This document shows positions 29,392 to 38,184 of a DNA stretch of 59,454 nt, piece by piece. The notes under the pieces were generated by a model. It was not told the origin of the DNA. It did not search any database and saw only the letters and a list, made by a program, of their open reading frames with translations. Source of the DNA: Marinobacterium litorale DSM 23545 (GTDB lineage Bacteria > Pseudomonadota > Gammaproteobacteria > Pseudomonadales > Balneatricaceae); NCBI RefSeq assembly GCF_000428985.1, contig NZ_AUAZ01000025.1, forward strand, positions 1-59,454, given 5' to 3'. Position 1 is the first letter of the stretch; each line of letters opens with the position of its first letter. A program made the position numbers and the translations under genes.

Positions 29392-30297
29392 GTGTTCTGG
29401 AAACGTAAGCAAACCAATGATGATTCAGTCTATGCCCGCAAGCTGATGCAAAGCCTGCTCGCCATGGCCTGGTTCGTAGAAGCAAGAGACCCATACACCG
29501 GAGGTCATCTCTGGCGTGTAGCGCGCCTGTCGCGCCTCTTGGCCGATGCGGCGGGGATGTCGGCGGCAGAAAGTGCGCAGATCAGCCTGGGGGGCTTTCT
29601 GCATGACCTGGGGAAGGTCGGGGTGCCGGATGAGATTCTGCGCAAGCCCGGAAAGCTGACCGATGAGGAGTATGATCACATTAAAACCCATCCTCGTATC
29701 GGATTAAGAATGCTGGCAGGGCATCCGTTGAAGCCGCTGGCCGAATATGCGGTGGGCATGCACCATGAACGGCCGGATGGCAAGGGTTACCCGTCCGGGC
29801 TGTCTGCGGACAAGATCCCGTTGGAAGCCCGTATTGTTGGGATTTGTGACGCTTTTGATGCCATGACCAGCCACCGCCCTTACCGCGCGGGCATGCCGAT
29901 TGAGAAGGCACTGGGTATCATCAGGGCAGAAGCGGGCAAGCAGTTCGACGAGGCCCTGGCGCTGAGGTTTGTGGACCTTGGCAAGGAGGGCGTACTTGAA
30001 GAGGTGGTGGGGCATAGCGATGAAGGTATCCCCCTGCAGAACTGTCCCATGTGCGGCCCCACACTGGTGGTCCGGCGAGAACAGAAAAAGGGCGAGGCGG
30101 TCTTTTGTCGGAATTGCGGCGGAGCGTTTGAGCTCAAGCTCGACGAGGCGCGTCTCATTGCGATACCCACCGGTGAGGCCGGGACGCCCGCTGACCTGGA
30201 GCCAGAGGCGGATCATGCATTGATAGAAAGAACGATTGAGCAGATGGTGGACTTACTGCCGCTCAACCACCTGCTGCACCATTCGAAACCGGAGTGA
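29392..30297 (+). CDS. HD-GYP phosphodiesterase with C-terminal zinc ribbon
   Basis: A 301-residue soluble protein. The HD-GYP domain has H71-D72 in FLHDLGKVG and the GYP motif at 132-134 within HHERPDGKGYP, so it may hydrolyse c-di-GMP. C218/C221 and C239/C242 form a zinc ribbon near the C terminus, an uncommon addition. The start is GTG at 29392 after GGGAGAAA, nine bases from the previous stop. Its place inside an otherwise biosynthetic operon is odd. Confidence 0.88.
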   Translation: MFWKRKQTNDDSVYARKLMQSLLAMAWFVEARDPYTGGHLWRVARLSRLLADAAGMSAAESAQISLGGFLHDLGKVGVPDEILRKPGKLTDEEYDHIKTHPRIGLRMLAGHPLKPLAEYAVGMHHERPDGKGYPSGLSADKIPLEARIVGICDAFDAMTSHRPYRAGMPIEKALGIIRAEAGKQFDEALALRFVDLGKEGVLEEVVGHSDEGIPLQNCPMCGPTLVVRREQKKGEAVFCRNCGGAFELKLDEARLIAIPTGEAGTPADLEPEADHALIERTIEQMVDLLPLNHLLHHSKPE

Positions 30298-30304
30298 AGC
30301 GAAC

Positions 30305-31258
30305 ATGCTGGAAACACTGCCCCTGCTGGATGTGACCGACTTTCCATCCATTGAACGCGGCACAACCGAAACACTCCAGGTTAATCTGGGATATCGCTGT
30401 AATCAGACCTGCCTGCACTGTCATGTGAACGCAGGCCCCAATCGTACGGAGATGATGGCGTCTGAGTTGATCGATCAGGTCATTGAAGTGCTCAAGCAGC
30501 GGGATATTACGACGCTGGACCTGACCGGTGGTGCGCCCGAGCTGCACCCAGAGTTTCGCAAGCTGGTTACCCAGGCGCGGGCGCTCGGCGTTAAGGTGAT
30601 CGACCGCTGCAACCTGACAATTCTGTTTGAGCCCGGCCAGGAGGGACTGGCGGAGTTTCTCGCCGATCAGGGCGTAGACGTGGTTGCATCCTTACCCTGC
30701 TATTCGTTGGAAAATGTGGATCGCCAGCGGGGCAAGGGCGTGTTTGATAAGAGTATTCAGGGCCTTCAGCGCCTGAACTCCCTGGGCTATGGTCACGCTG
30801 ACAGCGCCTTGCATCTTAATCTGGTTTATAACCCCCAGGGGCCCTCATTGCCGCCGGATCAGCAGAAGCTGGAGGCGGATTATAAGCGCGAGCTGCTGGC
30901 GCACTTTGGTATCGTCTTCAACGAGCTATACGCCCTGGCCAACATGCCGATTCAACGCTTTGGCTCCACACTGCTCTCCAAAGGCCAGTTTGAACCTTAC
31001 ATGGACCTGCTCAAAGCCAACTATCAAGCGTCTAATCTGCCGGGCGTTATGTGCCGCTCTCTGATCAGCGTGGATTGGCAGGGGAAGCTCTATGACTGCG
31101 ACTTCAATCAGCAGTTGGGTTTAGGAATGGTGACGCCTGGTCCTAACACGCTGACAACGCTGTTGGAAACGGATCGGGCAGGGGACTCGATCCGTGTTGC
31201 CGAACACTGTTACGGCTGCACGGCAGGTCAGGGTTCCAGTTGTGGCGGAGCGCTTTAG
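30305..31258 (+). CDS. arsS: ArsS-type radical SAM enzyme
   Basis: About 317 residues. The [4Fe-4S] cysteines are C32, C36 and C39 (CNQTCLHC), followed by DLTGGAPELHPEF. The C-terminal third has conserved cysteines in MCRSL, YDCDF and a Cys-rich tail CYGCTAGQGSSCGGAL, typical of the rSAM family first called selenodomain-associated and now assigned to arsenosugar synthesis. ArsS joins the 5'-deoxyadenosyl group of AdoMet to dimethylarsenite. The ATG at 30305 is used; the frame is open upstream within the previous gene. The arsM methyltransferase that makes its substrate is not in the window. Confidence 0.85.
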   Translation: MLETLPLLDVTDFPSIERGTTETLQVNLGYRCNQTCLHCHVNAGPNRTEMMASELIDQVIEVLKQRDITTLDLTGGAPELHPEFRKLVTQARALGVKVIDRCNLTILFEPGQEGLAEFLADQGVDVVASLPCYSLENVDRQRGKGVFDKSIQGLQRLNSLGYGHADSALHLNLVYNPQGPSLPPDQQKLEADYKRELLAHFGIVFNELYALANMPIQRFGSTLLSKGQFEPYMDLLKANYQASNLPGVMCRSLISVDWQGKLYDCDFNQQLGLGMVTPGPNTLTTLLETDRAGDSIRVAEHCYGCTAGQGSSCGGAL

Positions 31259-31280
31259 TGGGGCGCTACAGGGACGGTCA

Positions 31281-33434
31281 ATGAAAAACAAACTGCTGTT
31301 ATTGACGCTGATTATTGTTTTGATCAGCGCGTTTTTTCTATCCGGCGGTCAGTCGTTGCTGACGCTGGATACGCTGAAATCCAGCCTGGATACGTTTCAT
31401 GGCTGGCGCGATAGCCATCCGGTGTTGGTTTCCGGCGGCTTCTTCATTCTCTACGTGCTGGTGACCGCATTGTCACTTCCGGGCGCTGCAGCGATGACTC
31501 TGGCGGGCGGTGCGCTGTTTGGTTTGTTGTGGGGCCTGGTGCTGATCTCCTTCGCGAGCACCATCGGCGCCACGCTGGCGTTTCTGGTCTCGCGCTATCT
31601 CTTGCATGACTGGGTCCAGACCCGTTTCGGCGACCGCCTGAAGGCACTTAACCGGGGCGTCGAGAAAGACGGTGCGTTTTACCTGTTCACGCTGCGTCTG
31701 GTGCCGTTGTTCCCCTTCTTTCTGATTAACCTGCTGATGGGCCTGACGCCAATTCGGGCGCGAACCTTTTACTGGGTGTCTCAGGTCGGGATGCTGGCCG
31801 GAACACTGGTCTACGTGAATGCGGGGACTCAACTGGGCCAGATAGAGAGTCTGTCGGGCATATTTTCGACCGACCTGATTCTTTCGTTTGCGCTGCTTGG
31901 GGTGTTTCCGTTGATCGCCCGCAAGCTGGTGCGCGGGGTCCAGAAACGCCGGGTTTATGCCGGATGGACGCGTCCCGATCGCTACGACAGAAACCTGATT
32001 GTGGTTGGCGCAGGAGCCGGAGGGTTGGTCAGTGCCTATATCGCTGCAGCGGTTAAAGCAAAAGTCACCCTGATTGAAGCGAACCGGATGGGCGGCGATT
32101 GCCTGAATACCGGATGCGTGCCCAGCAAGGCGTTGCTTCGCAGCGCGCGCCTGGCTGCCGATATCCGCAACGCGCCTAGTCTGGGCCTGGAAGCCGGTGA
32201 GCCTGCGTTCTCATTTCGACAAATCATGGCACGGGTGAGGGCGGTGGTGGCCTCGGTGGAACCTCACGATAGTGTGGAGCGCTATAGCGGGCTCGGTGTT
32301 GATGTGGTTCAGGGCTATGCCACTCTGGTCGATCCCTGGACGGTGGAAGTCCGTGATGTTGCCGGCGCCACAAAACGGTTAACCGGGCGCAGTATTGTTC
32401 TGGCCACCGGGGCAGGCCCCACCATTCCGCCACTGCCGGGCCTGGAGCAGGCCAGCTATGTCACCAGCGATACCCTCTGGGACAGATTCGCCGAGTTGGA
32501 TACACCACCTGAGCGTTTGGTGGTGCTGGGGGGCGGCCCCATCGGTTGTGAACTGGCCCAGGCTTTCGCAAGGCTAGGCTCCAGGGTCACTGTGGTACAA
32601 CGCGCAGAACGCGTGCTGCCCCGTGAAGATGATGATGTTTCGGCACTCGCCTTGAAAGGGCTTGAAAACAGCGGTGTCGAGGTGCTGCTCAATACCCGAG
32701 CCGTGCGTTGCGAGCAGGATAGTGGTGGTGAAACTCTGGTTGTGGAGCGTGAGGGTTCAGAGCAACCACTGGCGTTCGATTATCTGATCGTCGCCGTCGG
32801 GCGCAGCGCACGACTGAGCGGTTACGGGTTGGAGCAGTTGGGCATCGATACCACTCAAACCATTACCACCAATGAGTTTCAGGAAACCCGCTTTCCGCAT
32901 ATCTATGCGGTGGGTGATGTGGCGGGCCCTTACCAGTTTACCCATGTGGCGGCCCATCAGGCGTGGTCCGCGGCCGTCAATGCGCTGTTTGGCAATCTGA
33001 AGCGGTTTGCGACCGATTACCGGGTCATACCGCGTACCACCTTTATCGATCCTGAAGTGGCCGCCGTCGGTTTAACCGAGCGCGAGGCGTTAGAGCAGGG
33101 TGTGCGATACGAGGTGACACGCTTTGAACTGGCAGAGCTGGATCGTGCCCTTACCGAGAGCCGGGCAGAGGGTTTTGTGAAGGTGCTGACACCCCCGGGT
33201 AAAGATCGCATATTGGGCGTCACTATTGTGGGTGAACATGCGGGCGAGTTGCTGGCGGAATTTGTGCTGGCCATGAAACATAACCTGGGGCTGAACAAGA
33301 TCCTGGGCACCATCCACGCTTACCCCACCTGGACCGAAGCCAATAAATACGCAGCGGGAGAGTGGAAGCGTGCTCACGCGCCGGGCACAGTACTCAAGTG
33401 GATCGAACGCTACCATGACTGGCGGCGAGGATAG
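31281..33434 (+). CDS. TVP38/DedA-like membrane domain fused to disulfide reductase
   Basis: About 717 residues. Residues 1-225 form a TVP38/TMEM64 (VTT) membrane domain with several hydrophobic helices and GGALFGLLWG. From about 235 a mercuric reductase/dihydrolipoamide dehydrogenase-like enzyme follows: FAD motif GAGAGG (243-248), redox cysteines C274 and C279 in GGDCLNTGCVPSK, NAD(P) motif VVLGGGPIGCELAQAF and IYAVGDVAG. The C-terminal interface has HAYPTWTE, where lipoamide dehydrogenases have a His-Pro-Thr-Glu set. It may reduce a metal(loid) or thiol substrate at the membrane. ATG 31281 follows AGGGACGG. Confidence 0.88.
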   Translation: MKNKLLLLTLIIVLISAFFLSGGQSLLTLDTLKSSLDTFHGWRDSHPVLVSGGFFILYVLVTALSLPGAAAMTLAGGALFGLLWGLVLISFASTIGATLAFLVSRYLLHDWVQTRFGDRLKALNRGVEKDGAFYLFTLRLVPLFPFFLINLLMGLTPIRARTFYWVSQVGMLAGTLVYVNAGTQLGQIESLSGIFSTDLILSFALLGVFPLIARKLVRGVQKRRVYAGWTRPDRYDRNLIVVGAGAGGLVSAYIAAAVKAKVTLIEANRMGGDCLNTGCVPSKALLRSARLAADIRNAPSLGLEAGEPAFSFRQIMARVRAVVASVEPHDSVERYSGLGVDVVQGYATLVDPWTVEVRDVAGATKRLTGRSIVLATGAGPTIPPLPGLEQASYVTSDTLWDRFAELDTPPERLVVLGGGPIGCELAQAFARLGSRVTVVQRAERVLPREDDDVSALALKGLENSGVEVLLNTRAVRCEQDSGGETLVVEREGSEQPLAFDYLIVAVGRSARLSGYGLEQLGIDTTQTITTNEFQETRFPHIYAVGDVAGPYQFTHVAAHQAWSAAVNALFGNLKRFATDYRVIPRTTFIDPEVAAVGLTEREALEQGVRYEVTRFELAELDRALTESRAEGFVKVLTPPGKDRILGVTIVGEHAGELLAEFVLAMKHNLGLNKILGTIHAYPTWTEANKYAAGEWKRAHAPGTVLKWIERYHDWRRG

Positions 33435-33437
33435 CCG

Positions 33438-34112
33438 GTGCGTCTTTCGATCATCGTACCGATATTGAATGAGGCTGAAGCGCTGCCGGGGCTATTGGAT
33501 CAGTGCTCCCGTTTGCAGAACCAGGGTTGTGAAGTGGTGCTGGTGGATGGCGGCAGCGACGACGGCTCGGTAGCCTTGGTTCACGCCCGTGGGTTCAAGG
33601 TTGTTGCGGCTCCCAGGGGCCGGGCCCGGCAGATGAATGCAGGTGCTACGCAGAGCACCGGAGAACTGTTGCTGTTTCTGCATGCCGATACCCGGCTCTC
33701 TGATCAGTGCCTGGAACAACTGAAACACCACCTCAACCTGACGCCCGTTGTATGGGGGCGCTTCAATGTACGAATAAGCGGCCGCTCAGTGATGCTCCCG
33801 ATTATCGCCAGACTGATGAACCTGCGTTCTCGACTGAGCGGTATCGCCACCGGCGATCAGGCGATCTTCATCAGTCGCGTTGCGTTTGATCAGGTGGGTG
33901 GCTTTCCTGATCAGCCGCTGATGGAAGATATAGAGATATCATCGCGGCTGCGAAAGCTGGCGCCGCCCACCTGTTTACCGGGGCCGGTGTTCACCTCCGG
34001 GAGACGCTGGGATCGGAACGGCGCCTGGAAAACCATATTCCTGATGTGGCAGCTGCGCTGGGCCTACTGGCGAGGAACCACTGCCGAAACCTTGGCGAGG
34101 CGATACCGATGA
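33438..34112 (+). CDS. Family 2 glycosyltransferase, arsenosugar-associated (TIGR04283-like)
   Basis: A 224-residue glycosyltransferase. It opens MRLSIIVPILNEAEALPGLL and has VDGGSDDGS, a GRARQMNAGA segment, FLHADT as the DxD-type metal site and GDQAIFISR. Small GT2 enzymes of this kind occur with ArsS-type radical SAM genes. It starts with GTG three bases after the fusion gene and its last four bases overlap the next ATG. It would transfer or activate a sugar in the pathway; donor and acceptor are unknown. Confidence 0.88.
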   Translation: MRLSIIVPILNEAEALPGLLDQCSRLQNQGCEVVLVDGGSDDGSVALVHARGFKVVAAPRGRARQMNAGATQSTGELLLFLHADTRLSDQCLEQLKHHLNLTPVVWGRFNVRISGRSVMLPIIARLMNLRSRLSGIATGDQAIFISRVAFDQVGGFPDQPLMEDIEISSRLRKLAPPTCLPGPVFTSGRRWDRNGAWKTIFLMWQLRWAYWRGTTAETLARRYR

Positions 34113-34708
34113 CGCCGAAGATCGTGATTCTGGCGAAAGCACCGCTGCCGGGTTATGCGAAAACCCGTCTTATCCCTGCGCTGGGAGCCGAGGGCGCTGC
34201 CCGCGTGGCAGAACGCATGTTGCTCCATACCCTGAACGAAGCGAGAGCCGCCGACATAGGCCCGGTGGAGCTCAGCGTTACGCCGGATTCTGATGACAGC
34301 TATTGGCAAGACCTGCCGAGTGACGTACTCACCGGACAGGGCGACGGTGACCTGGGCGAGCGCATGGCGCGTATCGCTCACCGAGTAACGGCAGAGCCAC
34401 GGCCGGTCATACTGATAGGGACTGACTGCCCGGCACTGGATCGTTACCGGCTACGGGAGATCGCACAGCAGCTACAGGGGCGGGATGCCGTTTTGGCGCC
34501 CGCGCACGATGGCGGTTACGTGGCACTGGGCTTGAATGCCTATGCGTCCGAGGTCTTCCAGGCTATTCCCTGGAGTACTGAACGGGTTGCTGAACTGACT
34601 CGAAAGCGCTTGCGCGAGTTGGGTTGGCAGTTTCATGAGCTTGAAGTGATGCATGATATCGATGAACCTACCGACCTGATCCATCTGCCAGCCGATCTGA
34701 TGCCCTGA
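34109..34708 (+). CDS. DUF2064 nucleotidyl/glycosyltransferase, arsenosugar-associated (TIGR04282-like)
   Basis: A 199-residue protein of the DUF2064 family, which has a CofC/MobA-like nucleotidyltransferase fold. Motifs: IVILAKAPLPGYAKTRLIP, GTDCPAL, APAHDGGYVALGL and a final DIDEPTDL. It partners the GT2 gene in rSAM-associated clusters. The ATG overlaps the upstream TGA as ATGA (34109-34112). It is the last gene of the operon; the 165 bases that follow separate it from nspC. Confidence 0.88.
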   Translation: MTPKIVILAKAPLPGYAKTRLIPALGAEGAARVAERMLLHTLNEARAADIGPVELSVTPDSDDSYWQDLPSDVLTGQGDGDLGERMARIAHRVTAEPRPVILIGTDCPALDRYRLREIAQQLQGRDAVLAPAHDGGYVALGLNAYASEVFQAIPWSTERVAELTRKRLRELGWQFHELEVMHDIDEPTDLIHLPADLMP

Positions 34709-34873
34709 AGGCGATGGCTTAGGCTGACAGCGGTTGGCGTGTTTCCCAAGGCCACCCGGAATCGGCTAAGCTCAACGAATAGCCTGAAAACGACAAAATT
34801 GTCGCGGAAAGCATGGCCCCGGCGTCGGTGCTTAACTACAATGCACGCTTTTTAAAATTCAGCCCGGATCGAG

Positions 34874-35971
34874 ATGCTCAAGACACCTTACTACCTGATC
34901 GACAAGGCCAGCCTCAAAGCCAACATGGAGAAGATCGCCTACGTGCGCGAACGCTCCGGTGCCAAGGCGTTGCTGGCGCTTAAGTGCTTTGCGACCTGGT
35001 CCGTGTTCGACCTGATGCAGGAGTACATGGACGGCACCACCTCATCCTCCCTGTTTGAGGTGAAGCTGGGCCGGGAAAAGTTCGCCGGTGAAACCCACGC
35101 CTACAGTGTCGCCTACGCCGATGACGAGATCGAAGAGGTGATCGCCAACTGCGACAAGATCATCTTCAACTCCATCAGCCAGCTGGAGCGCTTCAGCGAA
35201 CAGTCGGCAAGCGTGATCCGTGGCTTGCGCGTCAACCCCAAGGTCAGCACCTCCGACTTCATCATCGCCGATCCGGCCCGTCCGTTCAGCCGTTTGGGCG
35301 AGTGGGACCCGGAGAAGATCGAGCAAGTGATCGACAAGGTCTCCGGCTTTATGTTCCACAACAACTGTGAGAACGACAGCTTCGAGCGCTTTGATGAGAT
35401 GCTCTGTCAGATCGAAGAGCGCTTCGGTCACCTTCTCCAGAAGGTGGATTGGGTCAGCCTCGGCGGCGGCATCCACTTCACCGGCGAAGGTTACCCGGTG
35501 GATCGGTTCTGCGACCGACTGCGCAGTTTCTCCGAAACTTACGGCGTCCAGGTGTATCTGGAGCCGGGCGAAGCAGCCATCACCAAGACCACCTCACTGG
35601 AAGTCACGGTGCTGGATACCCTGTTCAACGGCAAGAACCTGGCGGTGGTGGATGCGTCCATTGAAGCGCATATGCTGGATCTTCTGATCTACCGCGAAAC
35701 CGCCAAGATGGAACCCAACGAAGGCCCGCATACCTACGAGGTGTGCGGCAAATCCTGCCTGGCAGGCGATATTTTCGGGGAGTTTAACTTCCCGAATGAA
35801 CTCAAGATCGGCGACCGTCTCTCCTTTAAAGATGCCGCCGGTTACACGATGGTAAAGAAAAACTGGTTTAACGGAGTCAAGATGCCGGCGATTGCCGTGC
35901 GCGAGCTTGATGGCAGCGTGCGTCTGGTACGGGATTTTGATTATCAGGACTTTGTATCTAACCTCTCTTGA
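34874..35971 (+). CDS. nspC: Carboxynorspermidine decarboxylase
   Basis: A 365-residue PLP enzyme of the alanine racemase-fold decarboxylases. The Schiff-base lysine is K37 in LLALKCFATW; SLGGGIHFT binds the phosphate, EPGEA and the late CGKSCLAGD (with the catalytic Cys and Asp) are conserved. It forms norspermidine or spermidine from the carboxylated precursors. Norspermidine is a biofilm signal in Vibrio, which fits the many c-di-GMP genes around. A TACAAT box (34837-34842) lies 31 bases upstream of the ATG. It is followed by the synthase gene. Confidence 0.93.
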   Translation: MLKTPYYLIDKASLKANMEKIAYVRERSGAKALLALKCFATWSVFDLMQEYMDGTTSSSLFEVKLGREKFAGETHAYSVAYADDEIEEVIANCDKIIFNSISQLERFSEQSASVIRGLRVNPKVSTSDFIIADPARPFSRLGEWDPEKIEQVIDKVSGFMFHNNCENDSFERFDEMLCQIEERFGHLLQKVDWVSLGGGIHFTGEGYPVDRFCDRLRSFSETYGVQVYLEPGEAAITKTTSLEVTVLDTLFNGKNLAVVDASIEAHMLDLLIYRETAKMEPNEGPHTYEVCGKSCLAGDIFGEFNFPNELKIGDRLSFKDAAGYTMVKKNWFNGVKMPAIAVRELDGSVRLVRDFDYQDFVSNLS

Positions 35972-36007
35972 GGATTCACCCAGCGATTGAAGAAGTTGAG
36001 GAACGCG

Positions 36008-37246
36008 ATGAGCAAAAACGTGTTGATTATCGGGGCCGGGGGCGTAGCACAGGTTGTCGCCCATAAATGTGCCCAGAACAACGACGTACTGGGGAATATC
36101 GCAATCGCATCGCGCACGCTGTCCAAGTGCGAAGAGATTGTTGCCAGTGTCAAAGAAAAGGGCGCCATGAAGGTGGACGGCAAGCTCACCGCTCATGAGC
36201 TGAATGCCCTGGATGTAAAAGCCACTGTTGAGCTGATCCGCGAAACCGGTTCCGAGATCGTGATCAACGTGGGTACCGCGTTCCTGAACATGTCCGTAAT
36301 GAGCGCCTGTCTCGAAGCGGAAGTGACCTACCTGGATACCGCGATCCACGAAGAACCGGACAAGATCTGCGAGCAGCCGCCCTGGTACGCCAACTACGAG
36401 TGGAAGCGTCGCGACGAGTTCAAGGCCAAGGGCCTGACCGCCATTCTTGGCGTTGGCTTCGACCCGGGCGTGGTCAACGCATACGCGCGTCTGGGCTGCG
36501 ACATGCTCGATACCGTTGAGTCCGTTGATATCGTCGACGTGAACGCCGGTAACCACGGCAAGTACTTCGCCACCAACTTCGATCCGGAGATCAACTTCCG
36601 CGAGTTCACCGGCACCGTGTACTCCTGGCAGAACAACGCCTGGCAGTCCAACAAGATGTTCGAAGTGAGCCGGACCGATGAGCTGCCGATCGTAGGCGAG
36701 CAGACCACCTACATGAGCGGCCACGATGAAGTACACTCCCTGTCCCAGAACCTGGGCGTGCCCAACGTGCGCTTCTGGATGGGCTTTGGCGAGCACTACA
36801 TCAACGTCTTCACTGTGTTGAAAAGCCTGGGTCTGCTCTCCGAGCAGCCGGTGATGACCGCCGAAGGCCAGGAAGTGGTGCCGCTTAAAGTGGTCAAGGC
36901 CGTACTGCCCGATCCGTCATCTCTCGCCCCGAACTACACCGGTAAAACCTGCATCGGTGACTTCGTGAAGGGCACCAAAGACGGTAAAGAGAAAGAGGTC
37001 TTCATCTACAACGTGGCCGACCACAAAGACGCCTACAACGAAGTGGGCAGCCAGGGCATCTCCTACACCGCAGGTGTTCCCCCGGTTGCTGCCGCCATGC
37101 TTGTGGCCACAGGCGAGTGGGATGCCAAAACCATGGTCAACGTGGAAGAGCTGGACCCGCGCCCGTTCATCAACGTGCTGAACAAAATCGGCCTGCCGAC
37201 CCGTATCAAGGACGAAGAGGGCGACCGTCCCGTCTCCTTTGACTGA
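36008..37246 (+). CDS. Carboxynorspermidine synthase (saccharopine dehydrogenase family)
   Basis: About 412 residues. The Rossmann motif is VLIIGAGGVAQVVAHKC and later GVGFDPGVVNAYA, both typical of the saccharopine dehydrogenase-like carboxyspermidine dehydrogenases. It condenses L-aspartate semialdehyde with diaminopropane or putrescine using NADPH; the product is decarboxylated by the upstream NspC. The ATG at 36008 has GAGG eight bases upstream. The frame is open to 35987 but without a site. A strong terminator follows 37 bases after the stop. Confidence 0.92.
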   Translation: MSKNVLIIGAGGVAQVVAHKCAQNNDVLGNIAIASRTLSKCEEIVASVKEKGAMKVDGKLTAHELNALDVKATVELIRETGSEIVINVGTAFLNMSVMSACLEAEVTYLDTAIHEEPDKICEQPPWYANYEWKRRDEFKAKGLTAILGVGFDPGVVNAYARLGCDMLDTVESVDIVDVNAGNHGKYFATNFDPEINFREFTGTVYSWQNNAWQSNKMFEVSRTDELPIVGEQTTYMSGHDEVHSLSQNLGVPNVRFWMGFGEHYINVFTVLKSLGLLSEQPVMTAEGQEVVPLKVVKAVLPDPSSLAPNYTGKTCIGDFVKGTKDGKEKEVFIYNVADHKDAYNEVGSQGISYTAGVPPVAAAMLVATGEWDAKTMVNVEELDPRPFINVLNKIGLPTRIKDEEGDRPVSFD

Positions 37247-37282
37247 AAGTCTTTGATGACGAGTCGCGTCGGCTGATCGAGA

Positions 37283-37315
37283 ACGCCGCCCTTCTTCAGG
37301 AGGGGCGGCGTTTTT
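37283..37315 (+). terminator. Rho-independent terminator after the norspermidine genes
   Basis: Perfect 9-base arms ACGCCGCCC (37283-37291) and GGGCGGCGT (37303-37311) are followed by a T run. It ends the nspC transcript and separates it from the cassette array. Confidence 0.9.
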
Positions 37316-37645
37316 CTTTATACCAACCGGATAACACTTCACATCACCTTGCCAACCGCGCCGCACTGCGGCAGTCTTTACCTATTACAGGCAGGAAGTC
37401 AGCCGCTAAAACGATATGGAGATCGTTCCCACGATGACCGTAACAGTCAGCCCCACCCAGCTTTTACCACGACATCGTTTTACCTCTGCGGGTTTGCCGT
37501 TGCCGTATAGATCGGATCATTCAGACCGCCCCGTTCAGGCCCCGTGTATTTTCAACAAGTTGGGCGCAGAGCGTAATAACCCAAGTAAGAACTATACGGC
37601 ACGCCGCCTAGTTACGACCTATACGGCATGCGGTCTAATACACTG
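37316..37645. other. Non-coding left flank of the cassette array
   Basis: No supported gene. The frame of the first cassette gene is open back to 37416, but codons before 37677 show no protein-like pattern and cross the cassette boundary. Tandem 27-base repeats lie at the right end (37591-37644). No integrase gene or recognised attI site is present here, although this is where one would be expected. Confidence 0.5.
37591..37644. repeat. Two 27-base direct repeats next to the first cassette
   Basis: Copy 1 starts ACTATACGGCACGCCGCCTA (37591) and copy 2 CCTATACGGCATGCGGTCTA (37618). They end directly at the first cassette crossover point (G37645/T37646). Direct repeats beside the crossover are a feature of attI sites, but this could equally be the remains of an attC. 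Confidence 0.55.
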
Positions 37646-37676
37646 TTATGAAATAGGATTATCTTTGGTGGGTGTA

Positions 37677-38111
37677 GTGAGCAAAAATGAAAAGAATGTC
37701 AATATGATGATTAAAGTCATCAAAGACTGCCAAGAACACAAACAAATGGGAACACCAAGCAGAGTTTGGTCTACATACTTTCGATACGCTTTAAATGAGT
37801 TGGAAAAAGATTCATTGTTGGTCTCAAAGGCTGTGATTAAAAATCCGGGTGAAAAAACTATTCATGAGCATACATTTCCGTTTAGATTGCTTCGTGATAA
37901 ATTGATGAATCTCGAAAATGTTAACTTTGAATCAGTCTCAAATGTTTTGGAAAAGTTTCATGTGGTTACAAAAATAACTTCCGAAGAAGATCAAAGATTG
38001 AAGCGGAATGGCCTCAACATCAATATGCCAGAAGATTGGGATAGAAAAAATCCGTTTGCTAGGTACGAGGCGGTAGGAATATCTATTTGTCGAGACACCG
38101 AAAGTTCATAA
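37677..38111 (+). CDS. Cassette 1 hypothetical protein
   Basis: A protein of about 144 residues beginning GTG (37677) with GGTGGG upstream; its TAA lies inside the R'' box of its attC, as is usual for cassette genes. It is AT-rich, hydrophilic and Lys/Asn/Glu-rich, with no membrane segment or motif that I recognise. The function is unknown. An IS3-family element now sits 20 bases beyond the stop. Confidence 0.7.
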   Translation: MSKNEKNVNMMIKVIKDCQEHKQMGTPSRVWSTYFRYALNELEKDSLLVSKAVIKNPGEKTIHEHTFPFRLLRDKLMNLENVNFESVSNVLEKFHVVTKITSEEDQRLKRNGLNINMPEDWDRKNPFARYEAVGISICRDTESS

Positions 38112-38184
38112 CAAGGCCAATCACGGCGACGTGTAGTTCCCCCGGTTTAGTGGATACCTCGATCTAATTCAGACGAGGTGGAAC

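Noticed and set aside
35594-36796. 400-codon minus-strand frame
   Set aside because: It is a shadow of nspC and the carboxynorspermidine synthase, caused by strong codon bias.
37591-37644. Possible CRISPR repeats
   Set aside because: Only two adjacent copies with no spacer between them and no cas genes.
37560-37651. A further attC upstream of cassette 1
   Set aside because: AATAACC and GTTATGA could be R boxes, but the inner arms do not pair, so it was not called.
37416-37676. N-terminal extension of the cassette 1 protein
   Set aside because: The frame is open but crosses the cassette crossover point and the 27-base repeats, has no ribosome site and no protein-like character.
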